A stretch of DNA of 49,450 nucleotides from an uncultured Ruminococcus sp. (lineage in GTDB: Bacteria; Bacillota; Clostridia; Monoglobales; Monoglobaceae). This document shows positions 41,722 through 49,434 of this stretch, piece after piece; the first letter of the stretch is position 1, and every line of letters begins with the position of its first letter. The stretch is taken from assembly GCA_902766745.1 (NCBI GenBank), contig CACXES010000032.1:1-49450 (forward strand). The letters run 5' to 3'. A model generated the notes under the pieces. That model did not search any database and was not told the DNA's origin. It worked only from the letters and a program-made list of their open reading frames with translations. The translations under genes were made by a program, and so were the position numbers.

Positions 41722-42963
41722 ATGATAGAATACAATGTCTATCGGGATATTGCAGAGAGGACGCAGGGAGATGTATACATAGGCGTTGTGGGGCCTGTCA
41801 GAACGGGCAAGTCAACGTTTATCAAAAAGTTCATGGAGCTTCTGGTGCTTCCCAATATCAAGAATGAGTATAAGCGTGACAGAGCGCAGGACGAACTTCC
41901 TCAGAGTGCAGGCGGCAGGACGATTATGACAACCGAGCCGAAGTTTATCCCGGATGAGGCGGTGGAGATAACCCTCGGCGACACTGCCGCATTCAACGTG
42001 CGTATGATCGATTGTGTGGGTTATATCGTGGAGGGCGCACTGGGACATATAGAGGACGAGGTTCCGAGAATGGTTCAATGTCCCTGGTCGGACGAACCTA
42101 TTCCCTTTGAAACCGCCGCTGAAATCGGCACAAAAAAGGTGATCTCAGAGCACTCAACCGTTGGAATTGTTGTAACAACGGACGGAAGCATAACGGAAAT
42201 AGACCGCGGCGACTACATTCCCGCCGAGGAGAGGGTTATATCGGAGCTTACCGCCATAAACAAGCCCTTTGTCGTTATATTAAATTCGGCTCATCCCGAT
42301 TCTGAGCGAACACGGCGATGTGCGGCGGATATGTCCGAAAAGTACGGTGTAAAGGTTATGCCGATGAACTGCATGACCCTCGGCAAGGCAGATGTGGATA
42401 TGATTATGCAGAGCATACTTTATGAATTTCCCGTCTGCGAGGTCAGCTTCTATATGCCCGAGTGGATAATGGCGGCAGAGGGCGAGGGCTCACTTCATTC
42501 CAAGATGAACAGTGCCGTATTTGAATGTTTCGAGGGCGTAAAGAAGATTTCCGATGTAATGGGTCTGCCCGATAAATTAAAGAAATACGATTTCATTCAG
42601 GACGCTGCGATAACCTCCGTTGCCTCCGGCCGCGGTGCGGCAGATATCCGCATCACCGTTGACAATGGTCTATTCTACAATACTGTTACGGAAAAGACAG
42701 GCTTTGTCATAGAAAACGAACGCTGCCTGTTAGAGCTTTTGGAAAGACTTTCGGATATAAAAAAGAAGTACGAAAAGGTCGAGGCCGCTCTCGAGCAGGT
42801 TAACAGCACCGGCTACGGAATTGTATCTCCGACGCTCGACGAGCTGTCTCTCGAAGAGCCGGAGATAGTGAAGCAGGGCAGTCGCTTCGGCGTTCGCCTT
42901 AAGGCAAGTGCCCCATCTATACATATAATGTGTAACAAACCCAAGTTCTTAAAAACCGCATAA
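41722..42963 (+). CDS. spoIVA: Stage IV sporulation protein A, C-terminally truncated
   Basis: SpoIVA is an ATPase that polymerises on the forespore surface as the basement layer of the spore coat. The N-terminal half is highly conserved: DIAERTQGDVYIGVVG, Walker A GPVRTGKS (24-31), TTEPKF, DCVGY and EEPIPF-like DEPIPFETAAEIGTKKVI. The middle domain continues up to GSRFGVRLKASAPSIHI, very close to Bacillus. There the protein stops after a short unrelated tail, at 413 residues against about 492 in Bacillus. The last roughly 70 residues, which in Bacillus anchor the protein through SpoVM, are missing. A terminator follows directly, with no frameshifted remainder in the next bases. GGAGGAG precedes the ATG and a sigma-E type promoter is upstream. 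Confidence 0.93.
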   Translation: MIEYNVYRDIAERTQGDVYIGVVGPVRTGKSTFIKKFMELLVLPNIKNEYKRDRAQDELPQSAGGRTIMTTEPKFIPDEAVEITLGDTAAFNVRMIDCVGYIVEGALGHIEDEVPRMVQCPWSDEPIPFETAAEIGTKKVISEHSTVGIVVTTDGSITEIDRGDYIPAEERVISELTAINKPFVVILNSAHPDSERTRRCAADMSEKYGVKVMPMNCMTLGKADVDMIMQSILYEFPVCEVSFYMPEWIMAAEGEGSLHSKMNSAVFECFEGVKKISDVMGLPDKLKKYDFIQDAAITSVASGRGAADIRITVDNGLFYNTVTEKTGFVIENERCLLELLERLSDIKKKYEKVEAALEQVNSTGYGIVSPTLDELSLEEPEIVKQGSRFGVRLKASAPSIHIMCNKPKFLKTA

Positions 42964-42976
42964 AATGGGCATTTTT

Positions 42977-43008
42977 AAAGCACAGAGTTTTTTAAGCTCT
43001 GTGCTTTT
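42977..43008 (+). terminator. Intrinsic terminator of spoIVA
   Basis: AAAGCACAGAG and CTCTGTGCTTT form an 11-base stem, with TTTT after it. It starts about 14 bases beyond the spoIVA stop. Confidence 0.85.
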
Positions 43009-43022
43009 GCTATGGTGTTTAA

Positions 43023-43247
43023 TTAACCTTTGGGCGGAAACGGATCGTTACCATAAGAGTCTTTGACTCTAATTCGACCATCTGTACCGTGGATTACTAA
43101 TTCAGAATGTTGATTGCGGGCGATTTCTCTGCCAATTGCAATTGCGTCATACTGAGTATCTGTGCGTACCGTGGCTCGAGAATTTCCAGCACCTTTAACT
43201 TGCCATCCACCATCAGGATGTGGTGTCACATGCTGATTCTTAGACAT
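43023..43247 (-). CDS. DUF2188 small protein
   Basis: This is a 74-residue protein of the DUF2188 family, recognised by HVTPHPDGGWQVKGAGNSRA at the start and by a central helix (DAIAIGREIARNQHSELVIH) followed by GRIRVKDSYG. The family occurs widely as single small cytoplasmic proteins in accessory regions, and its role is unknown. AAGGAG lies seven bases before the ATG. A 40-residue protein gene lies 66 bases upstream on the same strand, so the two may form a small transcription unit. Confidence 0.85.
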   Translation of the reverse strand: MSKNQHVTPHPDGGWQVKGAGNSRATVRTDTQYDAIAIGREIARNQHSELVIHGTDGRIRVKDSYGNDPFPPKG

Positions 43248-43312
43248 AATAACACTCCTTTCATAATTTAATATGAAAGGATGGAACTGCCAACATCCTT
43301 ATATTTAAGCTT

Positions 43313-43435
43313 TTATTTTACAGGTATACGGAAAGCTTTTAAACCGTACTGACTTGCGTAAATACGTGTTCCATTTTTGAGCGTTATATATGCTGTAAAT
43401 ATATAACGAGTAGAAGAATCTTTAGAAGTATTCAA
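43313..43435 (-). CDS. Small 40-residue protein, unknown function
   Basis: A short frame starts at TTG (43435) with GGGGGTG eight or so bases upstream. It begins MNTSKDSSTRYIFTAYITLK and continues with NGTRIYASQYGLKAFRIPVK to a TAA at 43313. The second half has a regular beta-like pattern (YIFTAYITLKNGTRIYA) and a basic end, which looks like a real small protein rather than chance. It precedes the DUF2188 gene on the same strand. I do not recognise a named family. Confidence 0.5.
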   Translation of the reverse strand: MNTSKDSSTRYIFTAYITLKNGTRIYASQYGLKAFRIPVK

Positions 43436-43487
43436 TGCAAGCACCCCCTTTTCCAAAAGATTTTTTCGAAACGAATTCGAAAATCAA

Positions 43488-43516
43488 TTGAAAAAAGTTT
43501 CTGCATATGTTATACT
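43488..43516 (+). promoter_or_regulatory. Promoter of the candidate small RNA
   Basis: TTGAAA (43488-43493), a 17-base spacer and TATACT (43511-43516) point to a start near 43523. No gene follows on this strand, only a terminator about 50 bases later. Confidence 0.65.
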
Positions 43517-43522
43517 AAATAA

Positions 43523-43609
43523 GTCAAGATTAAGTATAGGCAGTTCTATGCATATACTTTTTTCGAATTTGAACACATTCAAGGTGGTGCTTGAATGTGT
43601 TCTTTTTTT
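43523..43609 (+). ncRNA. Candidate small RNA of about 87 nt with two hairpins
   Basis: The region between a well-formed promoter and a strong terminator is only about 87 bases. It contains two hairpins. AAGTATA/TATACTT (43532-43559) has an inner GCA/TGC pair and is followed by six T. The second is a perfect 13-base stem, GAACACATTCAAG/CTTGAATGTGTTC (43571-43602), followed by seven T. Neighbouring genes on both sides are on the other strand, so the terminator does not belong to them. A 32-codon frame inside it is unconvincing. The target or function is unknown. Confidence 0.55.
43571..43609 (+). terminator. Strong intrinsic terminator of the candidate small RNA
   Basis: There is a perfect 13-base stem with a six-base loop (GTGGTG), followed by seven T at 43603-43609. 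It acts on the plus strand only, since the other side lacks a T-run. Confidence 0.85.
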
Positions 43610-43637
43610 ATGTCAAACAGCAATGCTGTATGGCATC

Positions 43638-44021
43638 TTATGTTAAGCACCTTGCATTTGTAAAATCAAAAAGCATTGCATCTTCTTCTTTAATTAAAGT
43701 ACCATCTATGCGGTATGCATTTTTTGACAAATCCCAGCCAGTCATATCTTGCAAAGTATTTAATAAATCTTTTGCATTCCAACGAACTGACAAAATATTT
43801 TTTGCGTTTTCTTTGTAAAAAGAGGCATGATTTGGGGTTTCTTCAGTGCACTTTTTTAATGCTATTTTCTTCTCGTCAGCATTAATCAATAGAACAACAT
43901 ATTCCGGATATCCCATTTTCATAATTACAGCCTTATTAAATGTAACTCCGTTTTTCGTTACCGAAACGTAAGGAACACCCTCTTCAAAGTTGAAAGTTTG
44001 AAATCCTTCAAAAAAAGACAT
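43638..44021 (-). CDS. Hypothetical protein, 127 residues
   Basis: This small cytoplasmic protein begins MSFFEGFQTFNFEEGVPYVS and has no signal peptide or membrane segment. It alternates short beta-like stretches (VPYVSVTKNGVTFNKAVIMKMG and YVVLLINADEKKIALKKC) with a later helical part ending in LFDFTNARCLT. The ATG at 44021 is preferred because AAAGGAG lies nine bases upstream; the ATG three codons earlier touches that site. I do not recognise the family. It lies alone on the minus strand in the AT-rich accessory region. Confidence 0.6.
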   Translation of the reverse strand: MSFFEGFQTFNFEEGVPYVSVTKNGVTFNKAVIMKMGYPEYVVLLINADEKKIALKKCTEETPNHASFYKENAKNILSVRWNAKDLLNTLQDMTGWDLSKNAYRIDGTLIKEEDAMLFDFTNARCLT

Positions 44022-44390
44022 TCGCCTCATCTCCTTTGCAATTTAATGTTCGATAGTATTATACCATAACAAAAGAAAAAAATCAAGTGTTTTGTAAATA
44101 ATTTTCATTCAATTTGCGATCGCTTTGTGGTTGAAAATTACTTTCATTCGTTTCTGTTTGTTTTGGTTTGCTACGCATTGTTCTAATTCATTTTGGTTAG
44201 TTCTAACTTATTTCAATTTGTTTCAATATGTTTTTAATCAATTCTATTTCGTTTGAATTAATATTTACTTTAAACAATCACAGAATTCTTTTTCAGAATC
44301 ATTGTCCTTAACATAAATTTTCTTATAACAATATTGCTCTAAGAAGAATTTCCTAGATATCATACTTGTTATTTTTTTATGAATTGTTCA
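44022..44390. other. AT-rich intergenic region, no gene
   Basis: A T-rich stretch with loosely repeated TTTCAATTTG-like words covers about 44100-44260. On the minus strand a 31-codon frame beginning MRSKPKQTETNESNFQ is present without a ribosome binding site, perhaps a decayed gene end. Nothing else was found. Confidence 0.4.
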
Positions 44391-44951
44391 TTATTTCATT
44401 TTCTTTCCATCACTAAAAGCCGTACCAACCACATCGCCAATTTTACGATAAGTATGGTGTACCGGATCGTAGGTAATAGGACTGAATTTATTCAAATCAA
44501 TTTTGCCGTTATCATCAAGTATTCTTTCATCAGCACAGACATTTACGATTTCGCCCACAAGTCTGCAAGTTTCTTCGTCATAGCTGATTAGCATGCATTC
44601 AAGTGCCATAGGCAGCTCGTCAAAAAGCGGAGCATCTACAAATCCACTCTTTGTAGCATGCCAACCTGCTTTTTCTATTTTATCAGGTTCTTTATTTCCT
44701 GAAACAATGCCTACATAATCACAGGCAACAACATTTACTGCATCTGCAATGCTTACCGTGAATGCACCTGTTTTAACAACATTCTTTGCAGTCTTGTGAC
44801 CATCATCTACACAAATTGAAATCTGTGTATCATCACTTATCCCACCCCAAGCGGCATTCATCGCATTGGGTTTTCTATTCTCGTCATATGTGCCGATAAT
44901 CAATACCGGCATTGGATATAAAATAGCTTTTGCTCCCAAATTTTTTCTCAT
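44391..44951 (-). CDS. Flavin reductase-like FMN-binding protein
   Basis: This cytoplasmic flavoprotein of 186 residues is in the flavin reductase/flavoredoxin family. The N-terminal YPMPVLIIGTYDENRKPNAMNAAWGG and the TAKNVVKTGAFTVSI segment form the FMN-binding barrel. Clostridial members usually reduce FMN or pass electrons to partner proteins. GAGGAG lies eight bases before the ATG. It sits 25 bases downstream of the DUF4143 ATPase stop region on the other side of a short gap, same strand, but the two functions are not obviously linked. Confidence 0.9.
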   Translation of the reverse strand: MRKNLGAKAILYPMPVLIIGTYDENRKPNAMNAAWGGISDDTQISICVDDGHKTAKNVVKTGAFTVSIADAVNVVACDYVGIVSGNKEPDKIEKAGWHATKSGFVDAPLFDELPMALECMLISYDEETCRLVGEIVNVCADERILDDNGKIDLNKFSPITYDPVHHTYRKIGDVVGTAFSDGKKMK

Positions 44952-44976
44952 GTTTACAACTCCTCATCACTAAAAT

Positions 44977-46176
44977 TCAACTTAACAACCAATCTATCAC
45001 ATTTATCTGTTTTATACCCTCATAATTGGTGCCGTTGCCTATATCGTCAAGGGTTAGGAGCGTCTTTGGGTAGTTATCCTTTATCTCTTGAAGCGGTGAT
45101 AATTCTCGTTCTAATGTCTTTTCATCAAGCACGCTTGCAGAAACCTGATAGTATTCAACCTCATTCATATTTGTAGCGACAAAATCTACCTCTTTTTCTG
45201 ACAGCTTACCAATATTTACTCGATTCTTTCTTCTTAGCAATTCAAGATAAACCACATTTTCAAGAATATGACCTAAATCCCTTGCAGATTGACTTATTAT
45301 ATGGTTTCTGATACCGCTATCAACAAAATAATATTTCCCAAGTGTCTTTAAATACTGCCTACCTTTTATATCATATCTGTCTGCCTTGTAAAGAATATAA
45401 CTGTCAGTTAATGCTCTAAGATAGCTTTCAACCGTATTCGGAGAGATTTTTCTTCCGCTTGATATAAGTGTATCGCTTATTTTCTTTGTTGATATTGGAC
45501 TGCCTATGCTTGAAGCAACGGTTTTCAAGATGTTTTCCAAAACCGAAACATCATTGATTTTCTCTCTTGCTGCAACGTCTTTTAAAAGAATAGTGCTATA
45601 TATACCTTCGATATATTGACTTATTATCTTTTCGTCATTTTCAAGATATGCAACATAGGGGAATGAACCATATTTCAAATAGTTGTCAAATATTTCTCTT
45701 TTACTTTTACCACTGTCTTTTGTAGCCTCATAATATTCTTTAAAAGAAAATGGCAACATATCAATTTGTATATATCTTCCTGAAAGCAGCGTTGCAAGCT
45801 CTCCGGATAACAGATACGCATTTGAACCTGTAATATAAACATCACAATTTTTCTTGATGAACAAACTGTCAACCGCTTTTTCAAACCCTAAACATTTCTG
45901 AACTTCATCAATAAAAATATAATTATTCTTATCAGGAACAAGTTTGGACTTTATATGATCATATAACGCCTTATAATCAAGCAAATCGGCATTTTCAAGG
46001 TCTTCAAGATTAACCGATATAATTTGACTATCCTCCACTCCTGTTTTCTTTAAATAGTCAATATACAGTTCAAATAAGGTCGATTTTCCGCATCTTCTGA
46101 CACCTGTAATAACCTTTATAATCTGTTTATCTTTAAGTGCTATCAAATTATCTAAATATTCTTTTCTTTGAATCAT
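44977..46176 (-). CDS. AAA ATPase with DUF4143 domain
   Basis: This protein of 399 residues has an N-terminal AAA-type ATPase domain (AAA_14). Walker A is GVRRCGKST (about 26-34), Walker B is YIFIDEVQ (about 91-98), and ITGSNAYLLSG serves as sensor motif. The C-terminal DUF4143 domain covers about 200-370, with the PD-(D/E)xK-like segment EVDFVATN. Such proteins are common singletons in anaerobes and are often found in accessory regions. Their role is not settled; DNA transactions or toxin-like action have been suggested. It is divergent from the XRE-HipA-Fic operon, from which it is separated by about 250 bases. Confidence 0.9.
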   Translation of the reverse strand: MIQRKEYLDNLIALKDKQIIKVITGVRRCGKSTLFELYIDYLKKTGVEDSQIISVNLEDLENADLLDYKALYDHIKSKLVPDKNNYIFIDEVQKCLGFEKAVDSLFIKKNCDVYITGSNAYLLSGELATLLSGRYIQIDMLPFSFKEYYEATKDSGKSKREIFDNYLKYGSFPYVAYLENDEKIISQYIEGIYSTILLKDVAAREKINDVSVLENILKTVASSIGSPISTKKISDTLISSGRKISPNTVESYLRALTDSYILYKADRYDIKGRQYLKTLGKYYFVDSGIRNHIISQSARDLGHILENVVYLELLRRKNRVNIGKLSEKEVDFVATNMNEVEYYQVSASVLDEKTLERELSPLQEIKDNYPKTLLTLDDIGNGTNYEGIKQINVIDWLLS

Positions 46177-46325
46177 TTTCGCACCCCATCTCTTAAGTTA
46201 AATATTAGCACAAAACTTCATTTTTGTCAATAGTTTTTGCTCATTTGAGAAAAAACTATTAAAATTCGACAATTTATTTTTTTAATATAATTTTAACTAT
46301 CAAGCATAGAGGTCATACCCCAACA

Positions 46326-46366
46326 TTTGCTATAAAAAGTGAAATAATTTCACTTTTTATAGCAAA
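46326..46366. promoter_or_regulatory. 19-bp inverted repeat, probable operator of the XRE-HipA-Fic operon
   Basis: TTTGCTATAAAAAGTGAAA (46326-46344) is followed by TAA and by its exact reverse complement (46348-46366). It ends five bases before the -35 hexamer of the operon promoter. Perfect dyads of this size next to the promoter are typical binding sites of HipB-type and other XRE antitoxins that repress their own operon. The site also lies in the region divergent to the DUF4143 gene. Confidence 0.7.
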
Positions 46367-46370
46367 ACTG

Positions 46371-46399
46371 TTGATTTGTTATAATTTATATGGTATAAT
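46371..46399 (+). promoter_or_regulatory. Promoter of the XRE-HipA-Fic operon
   Basis: TTGATT (46371-46376), a 17-base spacer and TATAAT (46394-46399) lie directly downstream of the 19-bp inverted repeat and about 30 bases before the first start codon. Confidence 0.8.
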
Positions 46400-46430
46400 G
46401 AAAGTATATTTACAATAGGTGGCGAATAAT

Positions 46431-46745
46431 TTGGAAGTTTCAAAACAAGACTGGAAACTCTTTCGTGAAAAGATTCCCAATTGGCAAGAATTATATATGG
46501 AACAACTTAACAAAGAGTATGTAAAACTGCTCCAAGGCTATGGTGTTGCCTCGGAAAAGTTCTGGGAACTGGAAAAACGTATCAAGAACGACAAAAGAAA
46601 AAAAGGCGTGTTAATAAAACTGAGTAAACAAAATGTGCCCTTTGACCTTGTTTGCTTAATCAAAGATGGTGTAATTAGTTTTAAAGATATTGAAGATTTT
46701 AGCAGTGATTTACAGGAAACTGTGAGGTTTTTAGCAGAAATATAA
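46431..46745 (+). CDS. Small conserved-looking protein, first gene of the operon
   Basis: This is a cytoplasmic, mostly helical protein of 104 residues (MEVSKQDWKLFREKIPNWQE). It is rich in charged residues and has an acidic C-terminus (VISFKDIEDFSSDLQETVRFL). Similar small proteins occur next to XRE regulators in Clostridia and are sometimes misnamed multidrug transporters, but it has no membrane segment. The TTG at 46431 follows AGGTGG by eight bases; a GTG four codons earlier overlaps that site. It lies 22 bases before the XRE gene. It may modulate the regulator or be an accessory antitoxin. The function is unknown. Confidence 0.65.
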   Translation: MEVSKQDWKLFREKIPNWQELYMEQLNKEYVKLLQGYGVASEKFWELEKRIKNDKRKKGVLIKLSKQNVPFDLVCLIKDGVISFKDIEDFSSDLQETVRFLAEI

Positions 46746-46767
46746 TCAATAATCGGAGGAATGAAAT

Positions 46768-47058
46768 ATGTGTGAAGCAATCAATGAAAACAAACGTGCA
46801 GAGCTTATCTCTACATTGGTTGAAAATTTGCCTGTGTTCCGTGCAAAACTTGGAGCTACGCAGGACACATTTGCACAACGTGTTGGTTTAACAAAAACTA
46901 CACTCAACCATATAGAAAATCATAAAAAAGAACTCACTTGGAGTAATTTTATAACTATCATCCTTCTCCTTATGCAGAATGAAGATACGAAACCATTAGT
47001 TGAGGTGATGGGACTTTACCCCGAAGATTTGAAAAACTTCCTGATGTTTCAGGAATAA
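46768..47058 (+). CDS. XRE-family helix-turn-helix regulator (HipB-like)
   Basis: This is a DNA-binding protein of 96 residues. The helix-turn-helix spans about 23-60, with RAKLGATQDTFAQRVGLTKTTLNHIENHKKELTWSNF, where QDTFAQRVGLTKTTL holds the recognition helix. The C-terminus is a short helical extension. GGAGG lies eight bases before the ATG. It lies just upstream of the HipA-like kinase gene, the order of hipB and hipA, and the operon promoter carries a large dyad. It is the likely antitoxin and autorepressor. Confidence 0.88.
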   Translation: MCEAINENKRAELISTLVENLPVFRAKLGATQDTFAQRVGLTKTTLNHIENHKKELTWSNFITIILLLMQNEDTKPLVEVMGLYPEDLKNFLMFQE

Positions 47059-47070
47059 GGAGTGTGGATT

Positions 47071-48108
47071 ATGGACTTCTATATAATGTCAAAAGATGTT
47101 GCAGTTGCAAAATGGCAGAACAACAACCTTGAAGTTATAAACGAAAAGATGTTGCCTTTATACTTAAAGAATACAGGCAATGTAGAAAAATGGCTCGAAA
47201 CAAGAGCAATAGATTGCCATAGAGCAAATTCCAGATTATTGAAGAAAGCACTCCGTTTAGCTGAAAAAGATGATGTTTCAACAGTGTTATCCGTCAATGC
47301 CGCAACAATCACGGACAATTATTGGATAAAACCAGTAGATTCAGATTTGACTTATGCAGATGTTAGATTTGATAATGACTACTTCGCAAATCTCGCACTG
47401 ACAGGAAACTACGACAGCTTTAACAGAGTTGCCAACAGCAAAACATCTACAACTCCCGAACTCACCAACATCGGAAGTTTTGAAAAGTGCTGGAAGTTGA
47501 GAAACGGCGAGTGGTGGATGCACAAAAAGGCGAACCATGATGAAATGTTTTCAGAATTGTTTATATACAAATTTGGTGTTGAACTTGGTTTTAAAATGGC
47601 AGAATATGAGCGTGGAAACGGCGTTATAAAAACAAAGGACTTTACAGATAATGCCCTTGTGAATTTTGAACCCGCCTTTAACATCTTGGGAGATGATGAA
47701 GACTATATCAAAACAGTTGAGATGCTTAAAGTTGTCTGCCCAGATGCAATCGGCGATTATGTCAATATGTTATTCTTAGATACAATCTGTGCAAACCCCG
47801 ACAGACACACCTTCAACTTCGGTGTTTTAAGGGATGCAGATACTGGTGAAATCTTAGGTTTAGCACCCAACTTTGACAACAATATGGCACTTATATCAAG
47901 AGGTTATCCAAAGAATATTACACGCAAGAATGACTTGCTCATTAAACTTTTCAATGAATTGATGCAACATGATGAAAGTCTTAAAAAATACATTCCTACT
48001 GTTTCAGAAGATTTGATTAAAAAAGTAATTAAATCTGTCGGTATGCGTGTAAAAACAAAAGAAATAACAGAGTTTATTATAAATGGATATAAGCTTATAG
48101 AAAAGTAA
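47071..48108 (+). CDS. HipA-like serine/threonine kinase
   Basis: This protein of 345 residues has the HipA-type kinase fold. The N-terminal lobe (about 1-180) contains TDNYWIKP and a glycine-rich loop GSFEKCW (135-141), with S136 at the place where HipA autophosphorylates, then the lysine region MHKKAN (150-155). The C-terminal lobe has the catalytic N242-PDRH-TFNFG motif (D244, H246, N249) and the metal-binding NFDN (D269). Both key aspartates are present, so kinase activity is likely. HipA kinases inactivate glutamyl-tRNA synthetase; other family members phosphorylate different targets. The ATG at 47071 has AGGAG eight bases upstream. The Fic gene follows by 15 bases. Confidence 0.88.
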   Translation: MDFYIMSKDVAVAKWQNNNLEVINEKMLPLYLKNTGNVEKWLETRAIDCHRANSRLLKKALRLAEKDDVSTVLSVNAATITDNYWIKPVDSDLTYADVRFDNDYFANLALTGNYDSFNRVANSKTSTTPELTNIGSFEKCWKLRNGEWWMHKKANHDEMFSELFIYKFGVELGFKMAEYERGNGVIKTKDFTDNALVNFEPAFNILGDDEDYIKTVEMLKVVCPDAIGDYVNMLFLDTICANPDRHTFNFGVLRDADTGEILGLAPNFDNNMALISRGYPKNITRKNDLLIKLFNELMQHDESLKKYIPTVSEDLIKKVIKSVGMRVKTKEITEFIINGYKLIEK

Positions 48109-48123
48109 TTGGAGGGCTATTTT

Positions 48124-48732
48124 ATGGCACTTGAAAATAAATTGGGCATAACAGATTCATCTGTTCTTGCTCGTGAAGAAGAAAAAATCAGTAAAAAGAA
48201 AGCACTTGAACTGTTTGAGACCGGTTATCTTGATACACTACAAGCAGGAACATTTGAAAGCCTTTCTCTCATACACAAATATCTTTTTGGTGAAATCTAC
48301 GAATTTGCAGGTAAAATGCGTGAAGTAAATATTGCAAAAGGAAATTTCAGATTTGCTCCGCTTATGTATCTGCAAGCGGCACTTGATAATATTGACAAGA
48401 TGCCTCAGTCAGATTTCGACGCTATTATCGAAAAGTATGTTGAAATGAACATCGCTCATCCCTTCCGAGAAGGTAATGGCAGAGCAACACGCATCTGGTT
48501 AGATTTAATCTTAAAAAAAGAATTGGGCAAGGTTGTAGATTGGAGTTTGGTCGATAAAGAAGATTATCTTCTTGCTATGGAGAGAAGTCCTATCAAAGAC
48601 ATTGAGATTAAACATATACTTAAAAATGCCCTTACAGACCAAATAAACGACCGAGAAGTGTATATAAAGGGTATTGATACAAGTTATTACTACGAGGGCT
48701 ATACAACCTTTAAAACAGAAGATTTAAAGTAG
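48124..48732 (+). CDS. Fic-domain protein (predicted AMP-transferase)
   Basis: Fic proteins transfer AMP or other phosphate-containing groups to a hydroxyl of a target protein. The 202-residue sequence contains the full active-site motif HPFREGNGR (112-120), with H112 catalytic and R120 for phosphate binding. The flap region REVNIAKGNFRFAP precedes it at about 66-79. The self-inhibitory motif [S/T]xxxE[G/N] was not found at the N-terminus or at the end, so inhibition would have to come from another protein. The ATG at 48124 follows GGAGG by eight bases. It lies between a HipA-like kinase and an N-lobe-only paralogue of that kinase. Confidence 0.9.
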   Translation: MALENKLGITDSSVLAREEEKISKKKALELFETGYLDTLQAGTFESLSLIHKYLFGEIYEFAGKMREVNIAKGNFRFAPLMYLQAALDNIDKMPQSDFDAIIEKYVEMNIAHPFREGNGRATRIWLDLILKKELGKVVDWSLVDKEDYLLAMERSPIKDIEIKHILKNALTDQINDREVYIKGIDTSYYYEGYTTFKTEDLK

Positions 48733-48741
48733 GTGCAGATT

Positions 48742-49434
48742 ATGGATAAGATTACAATTCCCAATAACGGACAATCAACTGAAAAAGTGAAAAGATATAC
48801 CATAATGCACGAAGATATACCTGTGCTTGAATTTAACAGAGAAACGGATGAAGTTATAGTTTTCTGTAAGGAAAGACTTCCTTTCGGACTTCGCGGCAAG
48901 GACAAGATTTCCGCAGTATCTGTATCTGAATGGCTGAATGACAGAATTAACAATTTAAGCAGAACATATATGAATATGGTCTATATCGCCCGTAAGGTTG
49001 GCAGAGACAGAGATAAGGTTATCAAAGATAGCTCAGGTATATCTTTTACAGATAATTTCTGGATTAAAACCCGTGATTCTATTGCAGATTGGGACGAGCT
49101 CAAAAAATTAAGAGATGATAATATTGCCCTTAATAATGTGGCATTAACAGGCGAAATTGTAGAAAATGAAGATATATTAAAAGGCTTTACATCTTTATTT
49201 ACTACAAAAGGCTATTTCCCCAAAGCTATATTTGGAGGTTATATTTATAAGCTGAAAAAAGATGCTGTTTTGGAATACCCTGCATACTTAATCGGAAAAC
49301 AAATTGGCGTAAATGTCGCTGAGTGTGATTTAGACAGTGAATATGTAAAGATTAAGATTTTCAGAGGATGTATAGTCAACCGTGTAAATGGAAATAATCT
49401 CCAATATAAAATAAAAGGAGATAATAAATTATGA
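48742..49434 (+). CDS. Paralogue of the N-terminal half of the HipA-like kinase (no catalytic lobe)
   Basis: This protein of 230 residues aligns with about residues 1-185 of the kinase two genes upstream. It shares the order of motifs FTDNFWIKTRD (against ITDNYWIKPVD), NNVALTGE (against ANLALTGN), a TKGYFPK loop, YKLKKDA (against MHKKANH) and IGKQIGVNVAE (against YKFGVELGFKMAE). The catalytic NxDRHxxN and DFD-type motifs of the C-lobe are absent and the frame stops at 49434. ATGA overlap leads into the next gene. The ATG at 48742 is chosen because AGGTG lies upstream. It could be the first half of a split kinase or a decoy or antitoxin subunit, comparable in idea to HipS in HipBST systems. 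Confidence 0.75.
   Translation: MDKITIPNNGQSTEKVKRYTIMHEDIPVLEFNRETDEVIVFCKERLPFGLRGKDKISAVSVSEWLNDRINNLSRTYMNMVYIARKVGRDRDKVIKDSSGISFTDNFWIKTRDSIADWDELKKLRDDNIALNNVALTGEIVENEDILKGFTSLFTTKGYFPKAIFGGYIYKLKKDAVLEYPAYLIGKQIGVNVAECDLDSEYVKIKIFRGCIVNRVNGNNLQYKIKGDNKL

Noticed and set aside
43548-43646. 32-codon hydrophobic frame inside the small-RNA candidate, considered as a type I toxin
   Set aside because: It runs through the terminator stem and T-run, so most of it would not be transcribed, and it has only a weak AGG upstream.
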